Shown piece by piece: positions 1-9,429 of a DNA stretch of 64,000 bases. The notes beneath the pieces are model-generated. The model was given only the letters and a program-made list of their open reading frames with translations, ran no database searches and had not been told where the DNA came from. How positions within the stretch are numbered: the first letter of the stretch is position 1; every line of letters begins with the position of its first letter. Location of the stretch: NCBI RefSeq assembly GCF_022750635.1, contig NZ_JAJKBG010000001.1:186001-250000 (forward strand), read 5' to 3'. The stretch comes from Brevundimonas pishanensis (lineage in GTDB: Bacteria; Pseudomonadota; Alphaproteobacteria; Caulobacterales; Caulobacteraceae). Made by a program: the position numbers and the translations under genes.

Positions 1-1712
1 CCAATCAGGCCTGCTATATTCCGCTGGCCCACGAGAACGAGCCCTCGGCGACGGGCGGCGGCCTGTTCGGTGACGAGCCGTCCGAGGCTGCGCCGGTCGT
101 TCAAATCGACCGCGCCGAAGCTCTGGAAGCGCTCAAGCCGCTGCTGGAAAACCCTGCCGTTCTGAAGGTCATGCAGAACGGCAAATACGACATCACCGTC
201 ATGGCGAACTACGGGATCACCGTGGGTCCGATAGATGACACCCTGTTGCTGTCCTATGTGCTGGGTGGAGGGTTGCACGCGCATGGCATGGACGAACAGG
301 CCCGCCACCTGCTGGGCCATGAATGCATCCCGTTCAAACAGGTTTGCGGCACCGGCAAGAGCCAGAAGTCGTTCAAACATGTCGAGCTGAAGGCTGCGAC
401 TGAATACGCGGCTGAAGATGCCGATGTAACGCTTCGTCTGTGGCAAATCCTCAAACCGCAGCTGGCTGAACAGGGCCTGCTGACCGTCTATGAGACGCTA
501 GAGCGCCCGATGCCTGCGGTTCTGTCGGATATGGAACTGGCGGGGGTCCGCATCGACCCCGCCCTGCTGCGCCGTCTGTCCAGCAGCTTTGGTCTGCGTA
601 TGGACGAACTGGAGAAGAAGGCGCACGAGATTGCGGGCCGCCCCTTCAATATCGGCAGCCCCAAGCAGATCGGCGAGATCCTGTTTGGCGACATGAACCT
701 GCCGGGTGGCAAGAAGACCGCCTCGGGCCAGTGGGGCACCGATGCATCGGTTCTGGAAGAACTGGCGCTGACGCACGGTCTGCCACGCGCCATCCTGGAC
801 TGGCGCCAGCTGGCCAAGCTTAAGAGCACCTATACGGACGCCCTGCTGGAGGCGATGGACCCGAAGACAGAGCGCGTGCACACCAGCTATCAGCTGGCTG
901 CCGCCTCGACGGGCCGCCTGTCGTCGTCCGATCCGAACCTTCAGAACATCCCGATCCGCACCGAGACGGGCCGCGAAATCCGTCAGGCCTTTATCGCGCG
1001 TGACGGCCATGTGCTGATCAGTGCGGACTACAGCCAGATCGAACTTCGCCTTCTGGCCCACATCGGCGACATCCCCGAGCTGAAGAAAGCCTTCAAGGCC
1101 GGCCTCGACATTCACACCGCGACCGCTTCGGAAATGTTCGGCGTGCCGATCGAGGGCATGCCGTCCGAGACGCGCCGCCGCGCCAAGGCGATCAACTTCG
1201 GTATCGTCTATGGCATCTCGGCCTTCGGTCTGGCCAACCAGCTGGGCATCGATCAGGGCGAGGCCGGTGCCTATATCAAGACCTATTTCGAGCGCTTCCC
1301 CGGCATCCGCGACTACATGGATCGCATCAAGGAGACGGTGAAGCGCGACGGCTATGTCTCGACCATTTTCGGTCGCCGCATCCACATTCCGGCGATCCAC
1401 TCCAAGTCGGGTGCCGAGCGCCAGTTCGGCGAGCGGGCGGCCATTAACGCCCCCATTCAGGGCGCTGCTGCCGACATCATTCGCCGCGCCATGATCCGCA
1501 TGCCGCAAGCCCTCAAGGATGCTGGCCTGCAAACCCGCATGCTGCTGCAGGTGCACGATGAACTGGTGTTCGAAGCGCCCGAGGCCGAGGCCGAACGGGC
1601 GCTGAAGATCATCAAGTCGGTGATGGAGAAGGCGGCTGAACCGGTCGTTGCCCTCAGTGTCCCGCTGGAGGTCGAAGCCAAGGCTGCGGCCAACTGGGAT
1701 CAGGCGCACTGA
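1..1712 (+). CDS. polA: DNA polymerase I, C-terminal part (5' truncated by window edge)
   Basis: The reading frame is open from base 3, so the gene enters from outside the window and its 5'-nuclease domain is missing. What remains is the end of the 3'-5' exonuclease domain (NGKYD and YAAEDAD, matching the Exo II and Exo III motifs with their metal-binding Asp) and the whole polymerase domain. Polymerase motif A is DYSQIELRLLAH, motif B is RRRAKAINFGIVYG and motif C is QVHDELVFEAP; the two catalytic Asp are in A and C. The conserved Exo motifs suggest proofreading is intact. PolA fills gaps in replication and repair and removes primers. It ends at TGA 1710-1712 before a strong terminator and is convergent with the TonB receptor. 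Confidence 0.97.
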   Translation, partial: NQACYIPLAHENEPSATGGGLFGDEPSEAAPVVQIDRAEALEALKPLLENPAVLKVMQNGKYDITVMANYGITVGPIDDTLLLSYVLGGGLHAHGMDEQARHLLGHECIPFKQVCGTGKSQKSFKHVELKAATEYAAEDADVTLRLWQILKPQLAEQGLLTVYETLERPMPAVLSDMELAGVRIDPALLRRLSSSFGLRMDELEKKAHEIAGRPFNIGSPKQIGEILFGDMNLPGGKKTASGQWGTDASVLEELALTHGLPRAILDWRQLAKLKSTYTDALLEAMDPKTERVHTSYQLAAASTGRLSSSDPNLQNIPIRTETGREIRQAFIARDGHVLISADYSQIELRLLAHIGDIPELKKAFKAGLDIHTATASEMFGVPIEGMPSETRRRAKAINFGIVYGISAFGLANQLGIDQGEAGAYIKTYFERFPGIRDYMDRIKETVKRDGYVSTIFGRRIHIPAIHSKSGAERQFGERAAINAPIQGAAADIIRRAMIRMPQALKDAGLQTRMLLQVHDELVFEAPEAEAERALKIIKSVMEKAAEPVVALSVPLEVEAKAAANWDQAH

Positions 1713-1733
1713 TCTGAACGACCGCAAAAAAGA

Positions 1734-1762
1734 GGGCGTCCGGTTGATCCGGACGCCCTTTT
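1734..1762. terminator. Bidirectional Rho-independent terminator
   Basis: A perfect 10-bp stem (arms 1734-1743 and 1749-1758, loop TTGAT) is followed by TTTT on the plus strand and preceded by AAAAAA, giving a U-run on the minus strand. It lies between the convergent polA and TonB-receptor genes and should stop both transcripts. Confidence 0.9.
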
Positions 1763-1785
1763 AGTTTGGGCTTTGGCCTGCGCTA

Positions 1786-4700
1786 TTAGCGCTTGTAGTT
1801 CAGGCCGATCGAGAAGCGGCGGCCGAACGGGTCGAGGTTGGAGTAGAAGCTTCCACCCACCCATACCGGCGGCTCTGCATCGAACATGTTGACGACACCG
1901 GCACGCAGGGTGAGGTCATCACGCACATTGTACCGAACCGTCAGATCGTTCCGCATGAAGTTCTCCAGACGGTGATAACGGGCCTCGCGGTTGTCCCAGT
2001 TGGTGACCGTACCGGTGCGGCGGTTCAGGTCCTGTGCCGACTGCCAGTCCGCCGTCCAGCTCAGGGAGAACTTCTCGTTCGGACGCCACGTCAGTGTCGA
2101 GGCAAAGCGAACGCGCGGATAGAAGACGCCGCCTTCAGACGCTGTGTAGTCCGCAGGGTTGTCGATGTTGTTGAAGTTCTTTTGCTCGATCAGCCACGAA
2201 CCGTTCAGGCTGTGATCCAAGCGGCCCAGATCACGACCGGCGAAGTTGCTGAGATCCCAGTGGTAGCGGGTCGTGAAGTCCAGACCCCGGACTTCGCGCT
2301 TGGCGTAGTTCAGGGAGTCCTGAACAAACGAGGTGATCACCATCCGGTCGTCACGCGGCGTTGCCGGATCGTCGACCGGCGAGCGCGTCACGCGATCGCA
2401 GTTCTGGGTGACCAGAGTGCCTTCTGGACCGGACACGCACAGACCGACGTTGGTCCCGACACCCACGGCGGCGATGACCTGATCAATCGTGATCTCGTAA
2501 TAGTCGAGAACCAGCTGGAAGTTCGGGATGAATCGCGGCTGGGCCACCACCGAGAAGGTGAAGGATTTAGACTCTTCCGGCTGCAGGCTTTCATTGCCTT
2601 GGTTAAAGCCGGCGACACTGGATGGATACTCCGGACGGAAGGCGTTCGGCGCATTCGGATCGGTAAAGTTGAAGGTGCCCGGAACGAAGCCAAGACCTTC
2701 GGCCAGAAGCTGACAGTTTGCGGCGCGGCGCTGTTTCACTTCATCGTCGATGATGTTGTTGACTTGGCGCGAGTCGCAAACGTCGGTCGGCTGGGCAAAG
2801 GTCTGGGTCGCTGGCGCATAGTTTTCGCTCAGCGAAGGCGCGCGAACCGAGGTATTGAAGCTGGTCTTGAAGGCCAGATCCTGGATCGGGCGATAGACGA
2901 GGTTCACACCGTAAACATCGCTCTTGCCGAAGTGCGAGAAGTCCGAAGCGCGGTACGACGCAGTGAACTCGGCATAGTCACCCAGCACGCTTTCACGGAA
3001 GAGGGGGATGCTGACTTCGGCAAAGCCTTCTTTCACCGAATAGTCGCGGTAAAGGAAGTCAGGACCGGTATTCGACATCAGCCAGCGGCCAGCGGTCGTC
3101 CGGTCGCGGCCGGTACCTTCGGTCGCTTCTTTACGCCATTCGCCGCCAAGGGCCAGACCAATCGGGCCCGCACCCCAGAAGTCCCAGAGTTGGCCAGACA
3201 CGACACCCATGACGTCGTGTTGCTCGTTCATCTGGTCGACGACGATTTCCGAGCGGACATAGTTCAGCGCTTCGGCCGACTGGTTGCCTTCGCCGAAGAT
3301 GTTCAGCGGCACGCACTGTTTGATGTCGGGATCATCGGCACCGATCTGGGCGGGACCAACGCCTTGGCCGGTCAGCGGATCGAACGGGTTCCGGTTGGTC
3401 ACCAAGCCCCCGTTCGCAGTGGCCAGTTGTACGCGGCAGACAATAGCGCCCGGCGTGCCGAGGGTCCCCAGCGTGTCCACAACCGAGTCCAGCGCGTAGC
3501 TGAACCGCTCGCCATCAACAGAGCGCTCGTAGTTCTTGTTGTCGACGCGGCCATAGGTATAGCCGATGTCCCAGTTCAGGTTCTTGATGAAGCCGAGTTG
3601 CTCGATCTCGCCGTCCAGCGAAATGACATAGCGCTGCAGTTGCTTTTCGTTGTGCTGCGGGCGCGGCAGGGTCCAGGCCGAATAGCGGGCAAACGGCATG
3701 GCCGTCGAAGTGCTGAGCACACCGCCATAAGGCACGCCGCCCGCGCAGCCCGCAGCGGTCAGGCAGTAAACCGGCTGGCGGTTATTGACGATCGCATCGC
3801 GCAGATTTGCGGGCAGGAAGGCATTGTCCAGACGGGTCAGGAAGGCCGAGGGACTGCTGGTCCGCGCACTAAGGATCTGGGCCGAATTGGTGGCCGAACC
3901 CACATTGCCGATATAGACGTCGGCAAAGACAAAGCCGGTCGCGAGGTCGGTCGTCTCGTCTGCGTATTTGGCTTCAAGGTGCAGATTGACGCTGTCTGTC
4001 AGTTTGAGGTTTGCACCGGCCTGGAACAACACACGCTCGCTGGCGGGGTAGATCGCATCGACGTTGAACGTCGTGTTCGGGTTCAGACCATCGCCGCCGA
4101 CATTTGTGACGCGGTTGGTACCGGTCTTTTGAACCCAGTCACCAAAGTTGGCCAAACGCGCGGTCGTGCCATCAAAGACCCACGTGCGAGTGGGGGCCAC
4201 GCCGTAACACATCGACTGGGTGATGCTGGTGGTGCACTGGGCCGAGGGCGAGATGAGCGGATTATTTAGCGGGCTGGGTTGATAGTTACCCGCCAAGGTG
4301 ACCTGCCCCCAATGCACGAGCTGGAGCGAGCGGAGGTCGCGATAAAGTGCAGCGTCCCACACTCCGTCTGCCGGTGCGGCCGTGGGATCGGCATCATTGC
4401 CGGTGAAGCCCCAGCCTCGAGCCAGCCAGTCGATATCCTCGCCGTCCAGACGGTCGCCTTTTTCGTACTCGCCATAACCATACAGGTTCAGGCGCTCGTC
4501 GAAGAAGTTGCGACCGACCAGACCCGCGATGCGGTACTGCATCTGTCCGTCCTGATTGATCTGGGCCGCACGGGCATCGATCTCGATACCTTCAAAATCT
4601 TCGCGCAGAGTGTAGTTCAGCACGCCGGAAACCGCGTCCGCACCATAGATCGACGATGCGCCGCCGGTGACGATTTCGACGTTTTTGAGCAGCAGGCGGG

Positions 4701-5130
4701 GAATAACGTCCGAGTCGACCGACAGCGAACCCGCAGCCGAGCCAACGTGGCGGCGTCCGTTAACAAGGGTCAGAGTACGGCCCGCACCCAGCGAGCGAAG
4801 GTTCGGCAGCGACAGGCCGCCTGCATTCAGCACACCTGCGGTCGTGTCAGACGGAACTTGAGAGTTCATCAGGGCGGGAATGGTCGCCAGATATTCGATA
4901 ACCGAGCTTTGGCCGGTCTCAAGAAGTTCGTCCTTGCTGATCTGTATCAACGGCGTAGGTGCGGTAGCCGGGTCACGACGAATACGCGAGCCTGTAACGA
5001 CAACCTCCTGGACCCTAGTGACCTCTTCTTCGGGTTGGGTTGTGGTGCTCTGGGCGTAGGCCGGCATGGCCATGGCCGCAGCACTGACAATCATTGTCGA
5101 GCTTAGCAGCGCGTTTCGCATGGTGATCAT
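1786..5130 (-). CDS. TonB-dependent outer-membrane receptor
   Basis: A 1114-aa protein with an N-terminal signal peptide (MITMRNALLSS... ending near PAYAQ), a TonB-box-like stretch (VQEVVVTGSRI), a plug domain over roughly residues 40-190, then a long beta-barrel ending in RRFSIGLNYKR. Such receptors import ligands (siderophores, sugars, vitamins, peptides) across the outer membrane using TonB-ExbBD energy. The substrate cannot be told from sequence, and no TonB, ExbBD or degradative partner is adjacent. I chose the ATG at 5130 over the one at 5160 because GGAGAG lies just upstream of it and the signal peptide then starts correctly. Its length suits the large receptors typical of Caulobacterales. 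Confidence 0.93.
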   Translation of the reverse strand: MITMRNALLSSTMIVSAAAMAMPAYAQSTTTQPEEEVTRVQEVVVTGSRIRRDPATAPTPLIQISKDELLETGQSSVIEYLATIPALMNSQVPSDTTAGVLNAGGLSLPNLRSLGAGRTLTLVNGRRHVGSAAGSLSVDSDVIPRLLLKNVEIVTGGASSIYGADAVSGVLNYTLREDFEGIEIDARAAQINQDGQMQYRIAGLVGRNFFDERLNLYGYGEYEKGDRLDGEDIDWLARGWGFTGNDADPTAAPADGVWDAALYRDLRSLQLVHWGQVTLAGNYQPSPLNNPLISPSAQCTTSITQSMCYGVAPTRTWVFDGTTARLANFGDWVQKTGTNRVTNVGGDGLNPNTTFNVDAIYPASERVLFQAGANLKLTDSVNLHLEAKYADETTDLATGFVFADVYIGNVGSATNSAQILSARTSSPSAFLTRLDNAFLPANLRDAIVNNRQPVYCLTAAGCAGGVPYGGVLSTSTAMPFARYSAWTLPRPQHNEKQLQRYVISLDGEIEQLGFIKNLNWDIGYTYGRVDNKNYERSVDGERFSYALDSVVDTLGTLGTPGAIVCRVQLATANGGLVTNRNPFDPLTGQGVGPAQIGADDPDIKQCVPLNIFGEGNQSAEALNYVRSEIVVDQMNEQHDVMGVVSGQLWDFWGAGPIGLALGGEWRKEATEGTGRDRTTAGRWLMSNTGPDFLYRDYSVKEGFAEVSIPLFRESVLGDYAEFTASYRASDFSHFGKSDVYGVNLVYRPIQDLAFKTSFNTSVRAPSLSENYAPATQTFAQPTDVCDSRQVNNIIDDEVKQRRAANCQLLAEGLGFVPGTFNFTDPNAPNAFRPEYPSSVAGFNQGNESLQPEESKSFTFSVVAQPRFIPNFQLVLDYYEITIDQVIAAVGVGTNVGLCVSGPEGTLVTQNCDRVTRSPVDDPATPRDDRMVITSFVQDSLNYAKREVRGLDFTTRYHWDLSNFAGRDLGRLDHSLNGSWLIEQKNFNNIDNPADYTASEGGVFYPRVRFASTLTWRPNEKFSLSWTADWQSAQDLNRRTGTVTNWDNREARYHRLENFMRNDLTVRYNVRDDLTLRAGVVNMFDAEPPVWVGGSFYSNLDPFGRRFSIGLNYKR

Positions 5131-5465
5131 GAGTCTCTCCGACCGGTCCGACACCGGCATGTCTAGTTACAGACACAAGTTAGACACATTCACTGCCCGC
5201 CATCCACCCTCAAGAATTACGGGTTACTTCAAAACACTCCGATAATACTGCAAAGTTTATTGTCACGCTTATCTACGATAACCGGTTTATATTGGTTATT
5301 GTCCAGGCATCATATATTTGGAATATTTAAACAATCATCGTTATCTACAGGTGTTGACTTTTGTACTGTAACGCTTGATTTTGAATAAAATACACCGCGC
5401 AGTTTGGGGTCAAAGAGTCTGATATTAGTTCCACGAGTTGCCAAAAAACATCACAGGATTAGATC
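5131..5465. promoter_or_regulatory. AT-rich divergent promoter region with inverted repeat
   Basis: This gap between the TonB receptor and the GNAT gene is much richer in A and T than its surroundings and must hold both promoters. An inverted repeat ATAACC-N10-GGTTAT at 5278-5299 is a possible operator. TTGACT at 5354-5359 could be a -35 element for the plus-strand gene, with AT-rich -10 candidates 17-19 bases downstream. No coding potential or stable RNA was recognised. Confidence 0.4.
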
Positions 5466-5777
5466 ATGGCGTTAGACATTAACATCATCGATAACGATAA
5501 CCTCCACCGTTACGAGTTGGAGATTGACGGTCAACTTGCGTACGTCGAGTACAACAACGTTGCGGGGGGCCGTCTGGTATCCAAGACACTGGTTCCGCCG
5601 GAACTGGAAGGACGCGGCATTGCCTCGCGTCTGGCCAAGCACGTGCTGCAGGATATCCGCGACAAGGGGCTTAAAATCCTACCCACCTGCACCTTCTTCG
5701 CCGCCTATATCCAGAAGCATCCGGACGAGTACCGCGATCTGGTTCAGGACGGTTACAAGGCTGTTCTGGGCCTCTGA
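5466..5777 (+). CDS. Small GNAT-fold N-acetyltransferase (YidJ/Acetyltransf_CG type)
   Basis: A 103-aa single-domain protein. It carries the acetyl-CoA-binding signature ELEGRGIASRL (the Q/R-x-x-G-x-G/A loop) followed by KHVLQDIRDKGLKILPTCTF and the conserved Cys/Phe/Tyr region of the short 'CG' acetyltransferase family. Members are about 90-100 aa and substrates are mostly unknown. AGGA upstream of ATG 5466 serves as ribosome binding site. It is transcribed away from the TonB receptor; a GC-rich hairpin without a U-run follows at 5793-5814. Confidence 0.85.
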   Translation: MALDINIIDNDNLHRYELEIDGQLAYVEYNNVAGGRLVSKTLVPPELEGRGIASRLAKHVLQDIRDKGLKILPTCTFFAAYIQKHPDEYRDLVQDGYKAVLGL

Positions 5778-5792
5778 TCCGGTCAGGACCAA

Positions 5793-5814
5793 GGGCGGGT
5801 TCGCTTTCCCGCCC
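5793..5814 (+). terminator. GC-rich hairpin without U-tract
   Basis: GGGCGGG and CCCGCCC form a 7-bp stem between the GNAT gene and the flavoprotein gene. There is no T-run, so it may only weakly terminate or may protect the 3' end. Confidence 0.35.
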
Positions 5815-5835
5815 GACGCCTGCTAGGGCAGGCGA

Positions 5836-7059
5836 ATGAAGAACAACACCCTAGATGTCCTGATCGTCGGTGCCGGTGCCGCCGGTATGATGTGCGCTAT
5901 CGAAGCGGGCAAACGCGGTCGCCGCGTGCGCGTGATCGATCACGCCAAGGCACCCGGCGAGAAGATACGCATCTCGGGTGGTGGTCGCTGCAACTTCACC
6001 AATCTGGGTATCCATCCCGCCGCCTATCTGGGCGAGAACCCGCGCTTTGCCCTGTCGGCGCTGAAGCGGTTTACGCAGCACGACTTCATCAAGATGGTCG
6101 AGCGCCACCGCATTCCGTATCACGAGAAAACGCTGGGCCAGTTGTTCTGTGACGATAGCGCCAAGGACATCATCAAGATGCTCACCGACGAGATGCGCGC
6201 CGCAGGCGTGACCTTGTCGCTGAACCTTGGGGTCAAACAGATCACCAAGTCAGGCACACTTTACAGCATCGATCTGGATGATGGCTCGCGCGTCGAGGCG
6301 CAGTCGGTTGTCATCGCGACGGGGGCCAAATCGATCCCCAAGATGGGCGCGACCGGCTGGGCCTATGAGGTGGCACGACAGTTCGGTTTGCGCGTAACCG
6401 ATACGCGCCCCGGACTGGTACCGCTAACGTTTGATCCGGTTTTGCTGGACAGCCTGAAGCCGCTCGCCGGTGTGTCGCTGGACGCTGTGGTACGCCACAA
6501 GGCTCCGAACGATGCGGCTGCGGGTCGCCCCGCCAAGCCGACCGAGTTCCGTGAAGGCCTGCTATTTACGCACCGCGGCATATCCGGTCCGTCTATCCTC
6601 CAGATCAGTTCCTACTGGCGCGAAGGCGAGGCCATTAGCGTCGATATGGCACCGGACAAGGATGTCGCTGCCTTGTTGCTGGAAGCCAAGAACGACAACG
6701 GCAAACAGATGGTCCACACGGCGTTGGGCCACATCCTGCCGCGCCGTCTGGCCGAGGTGCTGTGCGAGCGCGCGGGTCTGAAAGGCAAGCTGGCCGAACA
6801 GGGCGACAAGAAACTGCGCGCTCTGGCTGAAAGCGCCAATGCTTGGAGCGTCAAACCCGTTGGTTCCGAGGGCTATCGTACGGCTGAAGTTACTCTGGGT
6901 GGTGTCGACACCACCCAGCTGGACCAACAGACGATGGAGGCCAAAGACGTGAAGGGCCTCTATTTCATCGGCGAGGCCGTCGACATCACCGGCTGGCTCG
7001 GCGGCTATAATTTCCAATGGGCGTGGTCGTCCGGCTGGGTCGCCGGTCAGAGCGTCTAA
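5836..7059 (+). CDS. HI0933/YhiN-family FAD-dependent oxidoreductase
   Basis: A 407-aa flavoprotein with an N-terminal Rossmann dinucleotide site IVGAGAAGMM (residues 10-19), the family signature SGGGRCNFTN near residue 50, the mid-protein GLLFTHRGISGPSILQ block and the C-terminal FAD-binding motif FIGEAVDITGWLGGYNFQWAW. These mark the HI0933/YhiN (BaiN-like) family of NAD(P)/FAD-dependent oxidoreductases. Its physiological substrate is not known for most members. Length is normal for the family. It lies 58 bases after the GNAT gene, so co-transcription is possible. Confidence 0.92.
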   Translation: MKNNTLDVLIVGAGAAGMMCAIEAGKRGRRVRVIDHAKAPGEKIRISGGGRCNFTNLGIHPAAYLGENPRFALSALKRFTQHDFIKMVERHRIPYHEKTLGQLFCDDSAKDIIKMLTDEMRAAGVTLSLNLGVKQITKSGTLYSIDLDDGSRVEAQSVVIATGAKSIPKMGATGWAYEVARQFGLRVTDTRPGLVPLTFDPVLLDSLKPLAGVSLDAVVRHKAPNDAAAGRPAKPTEFREGLLFTHRGISGPSILQISSYWREGEAISVDMAPDKDVAALLLEAKNDNGKQMVHTALGHILPRRLAEVLCERAGLKGKLAEQGDKKLRALAESANAWSVKPVGSEGYRTAEVTLGGVDTTQLDQQTMEAKDVKGLYFIGEAVDITGWLGGYNFQWAWSSGWVAGQSV

Positions 7060-7187
7060 GGCACCTGCGACCCGTTGGCGCGTTGTGTCTTCGGGTCAGC
7101 GTCCCTAGCTGACCCCGTGCGGGACGGGCCCCTCTGGTCCGGCAAGTGCCGGATGATGTCGGCCCGCATCAAGGCGAAAGGACCCCC

Positions 7188-7508
7188 ATGCCTCTTTTGA
7201 TGTGCCCCAACGATAATGCGTCCATGCAGACTCTGGACCGCAACGGTGTGCAGTTCGACATGTGCCCGACCTGCCGTGGTGTCTGGCTCGATCGCGGCGA
7301 GCTAGAAAAGCTGATGGAAAGCGCGACCAATGACGGGCGAGCCGCAGCCCAGGCCTCGCAGCCGGCTGCCCCGCAACAACCTGCGTGGGGCCAACAACGC
7401 CCGCAGGAGCCGTATCGCAGCCGCGATGACGACTATCGCCGCCACAAGGAAGACGAGCGCTATTACAAGAAGAAGAAGCGCCTCGACATCTTCGATATCT
7501 TTGACTGA
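7188..7508 (+). CDS. Zinc-ribbon (zf-TFIIB) domain protein
   Basis: A 106-aa protein with a TFIIB-type zinc ribbon at residues 5-45: CPND, then CPTCRGVWLDRGELEKL. The second ligand of the first pair is Asp rather than Cys, as in many bacterial members that read CPVD. A Gln/Pro/Arg-rich linker and a very charged tail (YYKKKKRLDIFDIFD) follow. Function is unknown; nucleic-acid or protein binding is plausible. The start is ATG 7188 with AAAGGA upstream; an ATG at 7146 lacks a ribosome site. It ends 3 bases from the convergent neighbour. Confidence 0.85.
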   Translation: MPLLMCPNDNASMQTLDRNGVQFDMCPTCRGVWLDRGELEKLMESATNDGRAAAQASQPAAPQQPAWGQQRPQEPYRSRDDDYRRHKEDERYYKKKKRLDIFDIFD

Positions 7509-7511
7509 GCC

Positions 7512-9224
7512 CTAGCCCCCGACGCCGGCGGCTTTAAGCATCGGCATCATGTCCTTGAATGTCTCGGGCGAGGTGCGCATCAGGTCACGCCCTTCGGTCG
7601 AACGGATCAATCGCATCGCTTCCTGCTTGGCCAGATCGCCCAGCGGGCCAAGGGGTGCGGCCTCGCCCGTGGCAATCTTGAGCAGGATCGAAACCTTCTG
7701 TCCCAGTGCGACAGGGGCCTTGCAGATTTGCGGGATCAGACGCGTTTCCTCGGCAATCTTCAAGGCGAGGCGTCCCAAGGTGTCGACCGCGCCCTCGGCA
7801 TCCTTGCCGGTGAGGCCTGCCGTCTCGATATTGCGCTGAAGACGTCGCAAGGCGGCCAGCTTTTGCGTCGGCGGCACGCCTTGGGCGCGCATTTCGGCCT
7901 CGAAGCGAAGTGACGAGACGCAGGCTTCCAGCCAACGAGCAGCGGCCCGCTTGCTGGCCCCGCCCGTGACGTTGTCACTCAGGCGCGCCAGACGCTCGGC
8001 CTCGGCCAACACCGTCGGGCAATCCTTCACGAAGGCGGCAACGAAATCTGCGGTCACCAGAGAGCGCGAGCGTTCGATAAAGGCATTCTGGACCTCTTCG
8101 AGCGTCAGCAACCGCCCCGCGGTTGCCGTCAGCGACATGGCCAAGGCGCGCAGAATATTGATCTCGCCCTCGGCGTCACCGGGGCAAAGGCGTCTCTGGC
8201 TGGTCAATTCCCCCAGCACCATCTTCGCCAACGCCGCCGCCACCATTGGGAAGTCGCCCGCCGCCAACCTCTGGCCCAGCCGCGCCGCTGGACCATCGAC
8301 CGGCGGGACCAGAAGGCTGAGACGCGGATCGTGCGAGATGACCATCGCCACCTCTGCCGGCGCAACCATGCGCACCACAGCCGCCAGGGTCGCCCCTTGA
8401 TCCAGTGCCGGGCCGAATAGATCCGGCATGTTCCATCGCGCAGCCAGCATTTCGCACAGCACCTGCTCGATAGGCACCATGATCATGGCGCGAACCGGCC
8501 CCGATTCAGGAGCCTTGTCACACATATCCAGCAGAGCGCCCAGACGCGCACGCGCGCCGCGCAGACCCTGCAGGGCCGATGCAATACTGCCGCCCATGCG
8601 GAAGGCTCGGTCGGGATTACCCTGAAGTTTCTCGGCGATCTGGGTGATTGATTCTTTTGCAGGGTCGGCGAACTCGCCCTTACGGCCCGCCTTGACCACC
8701 CGCTCGACGGCCTGATCGGACAGTTTTTGATAGATGCGGATCAGGCCGTGCAGGTCCTGCCCCGTGCCCTGCGCTTCGGGGACGGCGACCTTCTGGATCG
8801 CGTGCTGGACCTCGACGCCCGAGGCATCGAGCCGCTCTGCCAGCACCGGCGAATGCAAGAGTTCAAATGCCGTCACACCCTGGCGGCGAAGCCAGTCTTC
8901 GAGCACGGCGTTGAGCGTTTCGCGCGCATGGACTGTGTAAAGATCGGCGGGAGCGCGGCATGCGGGGCCGGCGGGTGCCTCGACCTTGGCGCTCTTGCGC
9001 ACCGGATCGGGCGCGCCCAGCCGCAGGACGCTGACGCTGGCAAACTCCATCGTGGCCGGATTGAGCGTTTCTTTGGTGACCTTGACCGAGGCAGCCCGTT
9101 TATCGCGGATCAATTCCTCGGCAGTTTCAATGGCATGACGGCGATCCTCGCTCGCCAGATGCAGTGTCCAGTTCGCATTAGGCGTTTTGCGAGCATAGAT
9201 TTCGTAGTGAACCGGACCGGCCAT
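7512..9224 (-). CDS. Conserved hypothetical protein, 570 aa, next to chvI
   Basis: I do not recognise this family. The protein has no signal peptide or membrane segment. The N-terminal 70 residues (VHYEIYARKTPNANWTLH, then a stretch on EDRRHAIETAEELI) look like a small alpha/beta domain. The rest is helical and Ala/Leu-rich, with one or two repeated-looking helical regions (around residues 180-300 and 340-540). ATG 9224 has AGGAA six bases upstream. It is divergent from chvI across 205 bases, so the two could share regulatory DNA; a structural or regulatory link to the envelope-stress system is only a guess. Confidence 0.75.
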   Translation of the reverse strand: MAGPVHYEIYARKTPNANWTLHLASEDRRHAIETAEELIRDKRAASVKVTKETLNPATMEFASVSVLRLGAPDPVRKSAKVEAPAGPACRAPADLYTVHARETLNAVLEDWLRRQGVTAFELLHSPVLAERLDASGVEVQHAIQKVAVPEAQGTGQDLHGLIRIYQKLSDQAVERVVKAGRKGEFADPAKESITQIAEKLQGNPDRAFRMGGSIASALQGLRGARARLGALLDMCDKAPESGPVRAMIMVPIEQVLCEMLAARWNMPDLFGPALDQGATLAAVVRMVAPAEVAMVISHDPRLSLLVPPVDGPAARLGQRLAAGDFPMVAAALAKMVLGELTSQRRLCPGDAEGEINILRALAMSLTATAGRLLTLEEVQNAFIERSRSLVTADFVAAFVKDCPTVLAEAERLARLSDNVTGGASKRAAARWLEACVSSLRFEAEMRAQGVPPTQKLAALRRLQRNIETAGLTGKDAEGAVDTLGRLALKIAEETRLIPQICKAPVALGQKVSILLKIATGEAAPLGPLGDLAKQEAMRLIRSTEGRDLMRTSPETFKDMMPMLKAAGVGG

Positions 9225-9251
9225 GGTGTTCCTGGGAAGAGAAGGTCACCC

Positions 9252-9280
9252 ACTATGCCAGAAGGGGTTTAAGGCATAGT
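9252..9280. promoter_or_regulatory. Inverted repeat upstream of chvI
   Basis: ACTATGCC (9252-9259) and GGCATAGT (9273-9280) form a perfect 8-bp inverted repeat with a 13-base spacer, about 150 bases before chvI and just upstream of the divergent 570-aa gene. It could be an operator or an RNA hairpin in a leader. No U-run follows. Confidence 0.4.
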
Positions 9281-9429
9281 TTCGCAACTGCGGCACACAG
9301 AGCACTTGCAGCAAATCATAAAAGCCCCATTTCATGTGGCCCTAATCTGCCTTAATCATAACGAACGGTACCGCTGGCCGTGCGTTATAGACGGCAACCC
9401 GCCCCGCGTTCGTTCGCAAGGAGAAGCCC

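Noticed and set aside
1972..4269. Long open frame opposite the TonB receptor gene
   Set aside because: High-GC codon bias creates long antisense frames; the minus strand has signal peptide, plug and barrel motifs, while this frame has no recognisable domain.
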